Positions 26,565 to 33,863 of a stretch of DNA of 64,000 nt are shown here, in pieces. The stretch covers positions 247,899 to 311,898 of the forward strand of contig NZ_LR130785.1 in the NCBI RefSeq assembly GCF_900626135.1. The letters run 5' to 3'. Positions within the stretch are counted from its first letter, which is position 1; each line of letters begins with the position of its first letter. The position numbers and the translations under genes are program-made. The notes under the pieces are model-generated. The model did no database searches, was not told the origin of the DNA, and saw nothing but the letters and a program-made list of their open reading frames with translations. Source of the DNA: Senegalia massiliensis. GTDB taxonomy: Bacteria > Bacillota > Clostridia > Tissierellales > SIT17.

Positions 26565-26579
26565 GACGTGGTAGTAGAA
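26565..26579 (+). repeat. 15-base island repeat, copy 3
   Basis: GACGTGGTAGTAGAA, between the GNAT gene and the DUF6438-like gene; two changes from copy 2. Confidence 0.4.
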
Positions 26580-26639
26580 ATAATAGACTTTTTTATTTAT
26601 ATAACACAAAATTTTTATTAGGATATTTGGAGGAAAATC

Positions 26640-27047
26640 ATGTTTGATTATATAAAAATAGAAAGAACAATGTGCTACGGACCTTGTCCAGTGTACAGTG
26701 TAACTGTAGATAAAAATGGTAATGTAAATTATTATGGAGAAATCTTTGTATATAAGACTGGAGAGTATAAGTGGAAAATATCAAAGAAAAAAGTAGAACA
26801 ATTAAATAAATTAATTAATGATTTTGGCTTTTCATCCTTTGAATATAATCCAGATGATAAATTTGCAACAGATCAGCCTTCTTGTATTACTACAGTGATA
26901 TATATCAATGGTAAAAAGAAAGAGATTGATCATTACTATGGACATTTTTTGATAGATGACAGCCTAACGAAACTTGAGAATAAGATTGAGAGAATAATTG
27001 GTACTAAAAAATATGTAAATCAAAAACTAAATGGGAATGGGGCCTAA
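26640..27047 (+). CDS. DUF6438-like protein
   Basis: 135 residues; ATG after TTGGAGG. The N-terminal half has IKIERTMCYGPCPVYSVTV followed by NGNVNYYGEIF, a pattern typical of DUF6438 (a Cys-x-x-x-Cys-P near the start and a beta-rich remainder). No signal peptide, so cytoplasmic. The function is unknown. Confidence 0.65.
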   Translation: MFDYIKIERTMCYGPCPVYSVTVDKNGNVNYYGEIFVYKTGEYKWKISKKKVEQLNKLINDFGFSSFEYNPDDKFATDQPSCITTVIYINGKKKEIDHYYGHFLIDDSLTKLENKIERIIGTKKYVNQKLNGNGA

Positions 27048-27228
27048 ATTTCCCTTTGATAGTTAATTTAATATAACATTAGTATATAAGGAGAACACAT
27101 GATTAAAATTATGGGAGATCCTTTTTTCAGGGTATAAAAATAAGTATTTTAACTATAAATCAATGGGTATAATAAATTAGATACTATAATAAATATCATA
27201 TTGAGCTTTTAGAAAGGAGAATAAAGAT

Positions 27229-27927
27229 ATGCTGAGAAAAGTTGAACACGACAATATGGGAACAAGCGATTTAGGGTGGCTAAAAAGTATATTTCATTTT
27301 TCATTTTCTAATTATTACAATCCAGATAATATGAACTTTGGAGTCTTAAGGGTGTTAAATGATGATTTAGTTGAATCAAATACTGGTTTTGATATGCATC
27401 CTCATAGAGAGATGGAGATTATATCCTATGTTGTAAATGGAGAATTAACTCATGGAGATAATATGGGTAATGAAAATAAAGTTACCCGTGGACATGTACA
27501 ATATATGACTGCTGGAACTGGTATATATCATAGTGAACATAATTTAGGAGATGATGTTTTAAGATTTCTTCAAATCTGGATTGTTCCTGACAAAAAAGGT
27601 CATAATCCTAATTATGGAGATTATGAATTTGATTGGGAAAAAAGAAAGAATAAATGGTTTCATATTGTATCTAGTAAAAATGGTAAAGCACCAATTAAAA
27701 TAAATCAATATGTTAATTTTTATGTTTTAGAGCTAGATAAAGATAATACTATAGATTTTTCAGTTGATAAAAACAGACAAGCTTACTTAGTTCAAATAGA
27801 AGGAACTTCAAATGTGAACAATATTTCATTAGGTGAAAGAGATGCCCTGGAAATTGTAGAAGAAGATATATTGATAAAAGCAAATGGCACCTCACATATG
27901 CTTGTTATTGAAATGAAAAAGGCTTAG
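27229..27927 (+). CDS. Pirin family bicupin protein
   Basis: 232 residues; ATG after AAAGGAGAA. The N-terminal cupin carries the metal-binding residues H57, H59 (DMHPHREMEI), H101 and E103 (GTGIYHSEHN), as in YhhW-like quercetinases and pirins. The C-terminal cupin has no metal site, as usual. Members oxidise flavonols in vitro or act as redox-responsive regulators; the role here is unknown. It ends with a strong terminator. Confidence 0.88.
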   Translation: MLRKVEHDNMGTSDLGWLKSIFHFSFSNYYNPDNMNFGVLRVLNDDLVESNTGFDMHPHREMEIISYVVNGELTHGDNMGNENKVTRGHVQYMTAGTGIYHSEHNLGDDVLRFLQIWIVPDKKGHNPNYGDYEFDWEKRKNKWFHIVSSKNGKAPIKINQYVNFYVLELDKDNTIDFSVDKNRQAYLVQIEGTSNVNNISLGERDALEIVEEDILIKANGTSHMLVIEMKKA

Positions 27928-27963
27928 TGATACTAGTATTTTAAGTCTTATTATAAAATTTAA

Positions 27964-28008
27964 ATATACCTATAAAGAACCATATGATTCTTTATAGGTA
28001 TATTTTTT
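27964..28008 (+). terminator. Terminator of the pirin gene
   Basis: A 16-bp stem (27964-27979 with 27988-28003), 8-base loop, then T residues. Confidence 0.85.
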
Positions 28009-28147
28009 ATGGAAAAAATTATAATATTATTTTACCTTACCTGGAAAACTATATTTAAACCATACTTTTATTTGGTGTTAAATAGAAAACAAATGGGTAT
28101 AAACTTTATAAAGGTATAAAGCTTGAAATTCAAGGAGGTTTTAAAAA

Positions 28148-28780
28148 ATGTATATAACAAGCGTTTTATTAGGACGAGAAAATCTTACTATTTTACAAAA
28201 AGATGATAGTGTAAAAAAAGCTAAAAAAGTAATTGAAGATGGAGGATTTCTATCATTACCCGTATTAGATGGAGATAAATTTGTAGGTGCTATACCAATA
28301 TATAATATTTATAAACAACTAATTGATAAAGATAAAGGTGAAGAAGAAGAGTTTTTAAATAGTACAATAGAAAATTATATTCAAGAAAACATACCAAAAA
28401 TATCTTCGACTTCTTTAATTGAAGATGCTGCAGAATTATTTGGAAGGAAAAACATTCCTTTTGTACCTGTTATTGATGAAGAGGAAAGACTTGAAGGAAT
28501 CATAACTCAAAAAGCTATATTTAATGGATTTAGTAGGCTTTTAGGATATAAGAGAGGTACTAGAATTGTAATAAATGTACCGGAAATGAAAGGTAAGTTG
28601 TCAGATCTTACTAATGCTATCAGAAAGTCAAATAGCAATATCATAAGTTTAGTAGTATATGATCCTGATACACCGTTAAATGTAAAGCAAGTTATAATTA
28701 GAGTAGAAACAGATAATATAGATGCTCTAAAACAGAGATTATCTAAAAGAGGATTTTCTATAAGAGAATTAAATAAATAA
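28148..28780 (+). CDS. CBS-domain pair with C-terminal ACT-like domain
   Basis: 210 residues; ATG after AAGGAGG. Two CBS motifs span about residues 5-60 and 75-135 (GFLSLPVLDGDKFVGAIPIY; NIPFVPVIDEEERLEGIITQ). Residues about 140-208 look like an ACT domain (RIVINVPEMKGKLSDLTNAI). CBS domains bind adenosine nucleotides and ACT domains bind amino acids, so it is probably a small-molecule sensor. The architecture resembles AcuB-type proteins. The partner is not evident from context. Confidence 0.82.
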   Translation: MYITSVLLGRENLTILQKDDSVKKAKKVIEDGGFLSLPVLDGDKFVGAIPIYNIYKQLIDKDKGEEEEFLNSTIENYIQENIPKISSTSLIEDAAELFGRKNIPFVPVIDEEERLEGIITQKAIFNGFSRLLGYKRGTRIVINVPEMKGKLSDLTNAIRKSNSNIISLVVYDPDTPLNVKQVIIRVETDNIDALKQRLSKRGFSIRELNK

Positions 28781-28815
28781 ATTAATTAATTAGTATTTAG
28801 AAGTAGGTGTATTTG

Positions 28816-29115
28816 TTGAATTTTAGAGCTACAATATTTCTTATATTTTTACTAATAATACTGGTAATGATTATAACTGTTCCTAATATTGAAGATATAA
28901 ATGAATGGTTAACAAAGGAATATAATATGAAAGTACTAGATAAATCTTATGGTATATATGAATATAAGAATAAAAAAATACAAGATATGGTGACTGTCCA
29001 AAAAGGATATGGACTATTTATGACAGTAGAAAAAGAATTTCAATATGAAAATGGAGAAAGCTTTACAATTAAAGGTATAGGTATATTGGATAATATCTAT
29101 ACAACACAAGAATAA
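28816..29115 (+). CDS. DUF4359-like membrane-anchored protein, paralogue B
   Basis: 99 residues from TTG 28816, which has AGGTG at good spacing; GTG 28807 and TTG 28813 are too close to that site. An N-terminal anchor (FLIFLLIILVMIITV) leads into PNIEDINEWLTKEYNMKVLD, matching paralogue A at 22809. It lacks about 25 C-terminal residues of A. Function unknown. It is the last gene before yaaL, so the two paralogues bracket most of the island. Confidence 0.6.
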   Translation: MNFRATIFLIFLLIILVMIITVPNIEDINEWLTKEYNMKVLDKSYGIYEYKNKKIQDMVTVQKGYGLFMTVEKEFQYENGESFTIKGIGILDNIYTTQE

Positions 29116-29141
29116 ACTCTAAAATAAATGTATAATATGAT

Positions 29142-29183
29142 TACCCCTTGTCAATAATCTTTATTAGATTAAGACAGGGGGTA
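29142..29183 (+). promoter_or_regulatory. Hairpin covering the ribosome site of the DUF2508 gene
   Basis: TACCCCTTGTC (29142-29152) pairs with GACAGGGGGTA (29173-29183), and TAATCT (29155-29160) pairs with AGATTA (29166-29171), one long stem. The GGGGG ribosome site of the next gene lies in the 3' arm. A TATAAT at 29131-29136 would start the transcript at the hairpin. The sequence suggests control of translation, or a poorly placed terminator. Confidence 0.5.
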
Positions 29184-29188
29184 TAAAA

Positions 29189-29485
29189 ATGAGAGGACAA
29201 CAATCATTCAGTAATAAAGAAAAAAATATGAGCATAATATATAATATATCAAATCTTCTTAAAAGGGTGAAACCAGATATGAAAAATAATGATTTTGAAT
29301 ATGAAGAAGAAATGAAAAATTTAAAAGAAGCTCATAAAGAATGGACTCAAGCAGAAATATATTTTGAAAGTGTAAAAGATGATGAATTAATTGATCATGC
29401 AATCTATAACTTGGAGGCAGCAAAAAAGAAATATTTTTATCTTTTAAATAGAGTAAGAGAAAAGATAGCAAAAGAAAAAGCATAA
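29189..29485 (+). CDS. DUF2508 family protein (YaaL-like)
   Basis: 98 residues; ATG after GGGGGTA. The second half has the DUF2508 pattern EWTQAEIYFESVKDDELIDH followed by AIYNLEAAKKKYFYLLNRV. It is small, cytoplasmic, highly helical and of unknown function. In B. subtilis yaaL lies between recR and bofA; here it keeps its place before bofA but is separated from recR by the island. Confidence 0.85.
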   Translation: MRGQQSFSNKEKNMSIIYNISNLLKRVKPDMKNNDFEYEEEMKNLKEAHKEWTQAEIYFESVKDDELIDHAIYNLEAAKKKYFYLLNRVREKIAKEKA

Positions 29486-29549
29486 AATTAAGAATATATA
29501 AATTTAAATCCCTATATAATATAGTAAGTAAATTTATAGAGGTGATTAA

Positions 29550-29813
29550 ATGTTTAGTGAGTGGGGCATATCAATACCCATAATAATTATAGCTCTTTTT
29601 TTCTTAGGTTTTATAATCATGTTAAATAGTAGAAGAATAATGAAATTAGTATTAAATAGTATAGTAGGCATAATATCACTGTTATTATATAATATGTTAT
29701 TAAGTGGCATTACCGGAGTTTATATAGGTATAAATTTAGTCACTGTATTTGTAGTTACTATACTTGGAATTCCAGGATTTATATTATTAATAATACTCAA
29801 TCTAATATTATAA
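29550..29813 (+). CDS. bofA: Pro-sigma-K processing inhibitor BofA
   Basis: 87 residues; ATG after GAGGTGA. Three hydrophobic segments, ending with the family signature NLVTVFVVTILGIPGFILLI. BofA holds the intramembrane protease SpoIVFB inactive in the mother-cell outer forespore membrane until sigma-K is needed. It is evidence for sporulation. No SpoIVFA/B genes lie in the window. Confidence 0.88.
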   Translation: MFSEWGISIPIIIIALFFLGFIIMLNSRRIMKLVLNSIVGIISLLLYNMLLSGITGVYIGINLVTVFVVTILGIPGFILLIILNLIL

Positions 29814-29884
29814 ATTGAAATGTTTAAACTTTCAGTTATTAGGTATATATTAAGTATGTAGAAAAAAACTAAGGGGGAAGAATA

Positions 29885-30502
29885 ATGGCGACGAGAAAAC
29901 TAAAAGCGAAATTAAGAGAAGAAGTAGGTACAGGAAAATCACATGAGTTAAGAAGAGAAGGATATATGCCAGGTGTTTTATACGGTAGAAATAAAGAAAC
30001 TAAAAACATAGCTTTTAATACAAAACAACTTCAAAAAATTGTATCAGAAGAAGGATATGGAGCATTAGTAACTCTTGAAATAGATGGAAATAACACTGCA
30101 GCTATTTTAAAAGATGTACAAAAAGAAATAGTTAAAGATGATTTCTTACATGCAGATTTCCAAGAACTTTCCGAAAATGAAGAGATAAGACTTACTATAC
30201 CACTTTATCTTGAAAATAGAGAAGCAGCAGAAGACAATGATACAATTGTACAATTACAACTTTCAGAAATAGATATAGAATGTTTACCAAAATACATTGT
30301 AGGTCATGTAAATATTGATGCTAAAAAATTAAAGGATAGTCCTTCTATAACTATAGGTGATTTAGATTTAGAAGGAGTAAACATATTACATGATGATGAA
30401 GAAGTTATTGCAAGTCTTACTTATGCTTCAAAGCCTGAAGAAGATGAGGAAGATGAATCGGAAGAGCCAATATATGAAGATGAAAAAAGTGTATTAGAAT
30501 AA
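29885..30502 (+). CDS. rplY: 50S ribosomal protein L25 / general stress protein Ctc
   Basis: 205 residues; ATG after AAGGGGGAAG. The N-terminal 5S rRNA-binding domain (LKAKLREEVGTGKSHELRRE, YMPGVLYGR) is followed by the longer TL5/Ctc C-terminal domain and a very acidic tail (EEDEEDESEEPIYEDE). It binds 5S rRNA in the large subunit. In B. subtilis ctc lies elsewhere, so its presence here is a lineage difference. Confidence 0.93.
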   Translation: MATRKLKAKLREEVGTGKSHELRREGYMPGVLYGRNKETKNIAFNTKQLQKIVSEEGYGALVTLEIDGNNTAAILKDVQKEIVKDDFLHADFQELSENEEIRLTIPLYLENREAAEDNDTIVQLQLSEIDIECLPKYIVGHVNIDAKKLKDSPSITIGDLDLEGVNILHDDEEVIASLTYASKPEEDEEDESEEPIYEDEKSVLE

Positions 30503-30505
30503 ATA

Positions 30506-30541
30506 TTTAAGAGAGTACAAATTGTACTCTCTTAAAATTTT
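30506..30541 (+). terminator. Terminator of rplY
   Basis: A 15-bp perfect stem (30506-30520 with 30522-30536) followed by T residues. Confidence 0.85.
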
Positions 30542-30621
30542 TATAATTTTTCTGAATATTATGTAGAAATACAGTTTAAATTGTAGTATAATAAACAAAA
30601 GAAGAGAATGGAGATGGTTAT

Positions 30622-30795
30622 GTGAAAATTATATTCTTAATTTTACTTATACTTCCAATAGGCTTTTTGCAACTAACCATACTATCAGATATTATACATA
30701 CTTCACGAAAAATACAAACAAATAATTCTTCTAAAATACATGAAAAACATTATAAAGAAGAACAAAAGGAAAGAATATTTAAAAAAGCAAACTAA
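30622..30795 (+). CDS. Small membrane-anchored protein, 57 residues
   Basis: GTG 30622 with GGAGAT upstream. One hydrophobic segment (IIFLILLILPIGFLQLTIL) then a lysine-rich cytoplasmic-type tail ending ERIFKKAN. No family recognised. It has its own -10 (TATAAT near 30590) and the terminator stem overlaps its last codons. Confidence 0.55.
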   Translation: MKIIFLILLILPIGFLQLTILSDIIHTSRKIQTNNSSKIHEKHYKEEQKERIFKKAN

Positions 30796-30820
30796 AAACT
30801 ATGATTTAGTTTGCTTTTTT
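30781..30820 (+). terminator. Terminator overlapping the 57-residue gene
   Basis: A 16-bp stem (30781-30796 with 30805-30820) ending in six T. The 5' arm encodes the last codons and the stop. Confidence 0.8.
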
Positions 30821-30891
30821 GTATTGAAAATTATATCTATAGCACGTATAATATATGAAGCCAATAAATATGTTTTATAGAGGTGATGTAT

Positions 30892-31389
30892 ATGATTAGA
30901 CATGTAGTAAAAGAAGTTAAACATCGTGATTATAGGCCAGTTTGGCAAACTAGTATTATAGTCATGATAGGAATTATATTTATTAATTTTCTTATAACCC
31001 AGAGTAATAAATTGCAAAGAATTTATGCATATATTGTTAGCATTTCAATATTAATAGTTTCCTTAGCTGTATTTGTTTATTTTTCATATAGACACCTTAT
31101 AAACTATATATATATATTGGATGAAAATGTATTGATATTTAAAAAAGGCATAAGAGAAGAAGAAAAAGCTGAGCTTATAGTAAAACAAGATGAGATACAA
31201 TGGATAAAGCCCTTTTATGAAGCGGAAAAATGTAAAGGAGTAAAGCAAACATATAAATTTATATTTAAAAAAGATAAATCTAAAATGTATGTTGGACAAT
31301 TTATAAGAAACAATAAAAAATATAGATTTTTGTTTGAACCAGGAACAAGAATGAAAAAAGCACTAAATTTAGAACCTGCCCATAATTAA
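30892..31389 (+). CDS. Membrane protein with C-terminal PH-like domain, unknown
   Basis: 165 residues from ATG 30892, six bases after AGAGGTG. Two membrane segments (about residues 22-42 and 50-70) are followed by a beta-rich cytoplasmic domain beginning YIYILDENVLIFKKGI and containing DEIQWIKPFYEAEKCKG. The layout resembles bacterial PH-like or YcxB-type membrane proteins; the assignment is weak. An 8-bp inverted repeat (GAACCTGC...GCAGGTTT) overlaps its 3' end. Confidence 0.6.
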   Translation: MIRHVVKEVKHRDYRPVWQTSIIVMIGIIFINFLITQSNKLQRIYAYIVSISILIVSLAVFVYFSYRHLINYIYILDENVLIFKKGIREEEKAELIVKQDEIQWIKPFYEAEKCKGVKQTYKFIFKKDKSKMYVGQFIRNNKKYRFLFEPGTRMKKALNLEPAHN

Positions 31390-31471
31390 TATGAGCAGGT
31401 TTCTATTGTTATGAATAAAATAAATAAATAAGGTAATAATCTAGATATAATATTATAAGGGGTTGATAGCT

Positions 31472-31651
31472 GTGGATTATAATTGTAAAATATGCGGGGG
31501 AAATGATAAAGATAGTATTGATTTTTTAGGCAGTAAAATTTGCAAGTCATGTGTAGATAAAATATCTAGTACTGATGTAGATGATATTATTAATTATGAA
31601 TATTATAAAGCTAATATAAAGAAAATGTGGCTAGATTACATAGCAAATTAA
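31472..31651 (+). CDS. Sigma factor G inhibitor Gin-like zinc protein
   Basis: 59 residues from GTG 31472, nine bases after AAGGGG; a TTG at 31463 touches that site. Two Cys pairs (CKICGG and CKSC) surround IDFLGSKI, then INYEYYKANIKKMW. This matches the short zinc-finger protein Gin (CsfB), which blocks sigma-G before engulfment is complete. The B. subtilis gene csfB lies at the same place, after bofA and before yaaO and tmk, which supports the call. Confidence 0.75.
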   Translation: MDYNCKICGGNDKDSIDFLGSKICKSCVDKISSTDVDDIINYEYYKANIKKMWLDYIAN

Positions 31652-31676
31652 AGGGAGAGTAAAATCTCCCTTATTT
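31651..31676 (+). terminator. Short terminator after gin-like gene
   Basis: AAGGGAGA (31651-31658) pairs with TCTCCCTT (31665-31672), then ATTTT. Confidence 0.6.
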
Positions 31677-31713
31677 TATGTTATAATTAATCTAAAAGTA
31701 AAAGGATGATTAT

Positions 31714-33114
31714 ATGTATACTCCTCTTATAAAAGGACTTTTAGAATATAGTGACAAGAAAAGTATAAGATTTCATATGCCAGGACATAAAGGAAGAACA
31801 ATATATGATTTAGCTAAAGTTATACCAGATATAGATGTAACAGAGGTAGAAGGTACTGATAATTTACATAATCCAAAAGGTGTAATAAATGAATCTCAGA
31901 AAAGATCAAGTAATATATATGGAACTAAAAAGACATTTTATTCAGTAAATGGAACAACTGCTGGAATTTATGCTGCTATAACATCTTCAGTAAAGCCTGG
32001 AGAAGAAATACTCATACAAAGAAATTGTCATAAGTCAATATATAATTCTCTAGTAATAGGAAGAATAAAAGGTAATTTTATATATCCAAAATATGATAGC
32101 GAAAATAATATTCTGACTGTAATTGATCCTAATGAGATTAATGATATATTAAATGAAAATAAAAATATTAAAGCAGTAGTTATGACTTATCCCTCATATC
32201 TTGGGATTTGTTCAGACATAAAAACCATAGTTGATGTAGTTCATAAACATGATAAAATACTAATTGTTGACGAAGCACATGGAAGTCATCTAGAATTTAG
32301 TAATAATCTTCCTATATCTGCTGAAAGTGCAGGAGCTGATATAATAGTTCAAAGCACTCATAAAACTCTTCCATCATACACTCAAAGTTCTATGGTACAT
32401 GTAAATTCAAATAGAGTAGATAGTGATAGGTTATCTAAAATGATGAGTATGTTTCAATCTACAAGTCCTTCATACATACTAATGAGCTCTCTTGATATGG
32501 CTATGGACTATATGATTAATGAAGGAAAGAATAGGTTAGAAAAAGTATTAAATTATATAGATGAATTTACATCTAAAGTTGATAATTTAGAAGGAATAAA
32601 TTTATTTTTAGGAGATAGAAAATATAGTTTTGATAAAACTAAAATAGTAATAAATGCTACAGAATTAGGACTTCGTGGAAGTGATTTAGAAAATATTTTA
32701 AGAAAAAATTATAATATAGAATTGGAAATGAGTGATTTATTCTATGCACTTGCAATGGTATCTGTAATGAATACAGAGGAGGATTTAGACAAACTGTATT
32801 TAGCACTTAAAGATATATCAAATACTCATTGTAAAAAGAAACTTAAAATAAAAGAAGATATTAAATTTTTACATCCTATAAAATATGTTGAAATATATGA
32901 AGCTTTTAATGAAAATAGTAAGTTTGAAAATCTAGATGATGCCATAGGAGAAATAGCATCAGATTATATTATACCATATCCTCCAGGGGTTCCATTTGTT
33001 GCTCCAGGAGAAATTTTAAGTAAAGATATAATAAATCATATAAAAAAATTTATAGATGCAGATATAGAAATATTAGGACTAAATAATAATAAAATAAATA
33101 TAATAGATAAGTAA
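31714..33114 (+). CDS. Orn/Lys/Arg decarboxylase family PLP enzyme (YaaO-like)
   Basis: 466 residues; ATG after AAAGGATG. A fold-type I PLP enzyme: FHMPGHKGR near the start, VDEAHGSH with D186 and H189, and the PLP-binding lysine K217 in STHKTLPSYTQSS. The C-terminal decarboxylase domain contains YPPGVPFVAPGE. It lacks the N-terminal wing domain of the E. coli inducible enzymes, like B. subtilis SpeA/YaaO. The amino acid substrate cannot be read from sequence; products would be polyamines such as cadaverine, putrescine or agmatine. It is followed by tmk, as in B. subtilis. Confidence 0.9.
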   Translation: MYTPLIKGLLEYSDKKSIRFHMPGHKGRTIYDLAKVIPDIDVTEVEGTDNLHNPKGVINESQKRSSNIYGTKKTFYSVNGTTAGIYAAITSSVKPGEEILIQRNCHKSIYNSLVIGRIKGNFIYPKYDSENNILTVIDPNEINDILNENKNIKAVVMTYPSYLGICSDIKTIVDVVHKHDKILIVDEAHGSHLEFSNNLPISAESAGADIIVQSTHKTLPSYTQSSMVHVNSNRVDSDRLSKMMSMFQSTSPSYILMSSLDMAMDYMINEGKNRLEKVLNYIDEFTSKVDNLEGINLFLGDRKYSFDKTKIVINATELGLRGSDLENILRKNYNIELEMSDLFYALAMVSVMNTEEDLDKLYLALKDISNTHCKKKLKIKEDIKFLHPIKYVEIYEAFNENSKFENLDDAIGEIASDYIIPYPPGVPFVAPGEILSKDIINHIKKFIDADIEILGLNNNKINIIDK

Positions 33115-33126
33115 AGGATGTTTTTT

Positions 33127-33750
33127 ATGGAAGGATTATTTATAACTATAGAAGGACCAGATGGAGCAGGGAAAAGTACTCAGATAGAATTATTAAAGAA
33201 GTATTTTAAAGAAAAAGGAAAAAACATAGTAATTACCCGTGAGCCCGGAGGGACTTTAATAAGTGAAAAAATAAGAGATATAATATTAGATAATGAAAAT
33301 ATAAAAATGGAATATACTACAGAAGCATTACTTTATGCAGCATCTAGAGCACAGCATGTAGGTGAAAAAATAATTCCAGCTTTGAAAAAAGGACAAGTTG
33401 TAATATGTGATAGATTTGTGCATTCAAGTCTAATTTATCAAGGACTTGGTCGAGGACTTGGCATAGAGGAAGTAAAAAAGATAAATGATTTTGCAATAAA
33501 AGGAATAATGCCAGATATTACATTATTTTTTGATATATCACCTGAAGTTGCACTAAAGAGGAAAGGAAAAATAGACAAAAGGGATAGACTTGAAAATGAA
33601 AAAATAGATTTTCACAAAAAAGTATATGATGGATATAAAAAATTAATAGAAAAATATCCTGAAGAGTTTACAGTAATAGATGCTACAAAATCAATAGAAG
33701 ATATACATGAAGATGTTATAAATAAATTATATGAAAAGGGGCTTTCTTAA
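33127..33750 (+). CDS. tmk: Thymidylate kinase
   Basis: 207 residues from ATG 33127, eight bases after AAAGGA; the ATG at 33118 overlaps that site. It phosphorylates dTMP to dTDP. The P-loop IEGPDGAGKST (K16), the DR(F/Y) motif in CDRFVHSSLIYQG and the substrate-binding REPGGT are intact. Its end overlaps a terminator. Confidence 0.96.
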   Translation: MEGLFITIEGPDGAGKSTQIELLKKYFKEKGKNIVITREPGGTLISEKIRDIILDNENIKMEYTTEALLYAASRAQHVGEKIIPALKKGQVVICDRFVHSSLIYQGLGRGLGIEEVKKINDFAIKGIMPDITLFFDISPEVALKRKGKIDKRDRLENEKIDFHKKVYDGYKKLIEKYPEEFTVIDATKSIEDIHEDVINKLYEKGLS

Positions 33751-33768
33751 TTGAAAGTCCCTTTTTTA
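33734..33768 (+). terminator. Terminator of tmk
   Basis: A 13-bp stem (33734-33746 with 33753-33765), 6-base loop, then a T run. Confidence 0.85.
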
Positions 33769-33805
33769 TTAAAAAAACGTAATAATTCCCATAGTAATTA
33801 TATGG

Positions 33806-33811
33806 TAAAAT
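33806..33811 (+). promoter_or_regulatory. Possible extended -10 of the inserted transporter operon
   Basis: TATGGTAAAAT: a TGn extension before TAAAAT, about 50 bases before the start of the binding-protein gene. No clear -35. Confidence 0.4.
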
Positions 33812-33863
33812 ATCCATAAAGAATTATTTGATAATTCTAAAAAAGGGCTTGGGGGAGTCGCCA

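Noticed and set aside
27099..27137. A 12-codon frame MIKIMGDPFFRV with a good ribosome site
   Set aside because: Too short to support as a gene; it may be the remnant of a lost gene before the pirin gene.
21120..29188. A prophage or integrative element in the recR-yaaL interval
   Set aside because: No integrase, phage structural gene, transposase or flanking direct repeat of attachment-site type was seen.
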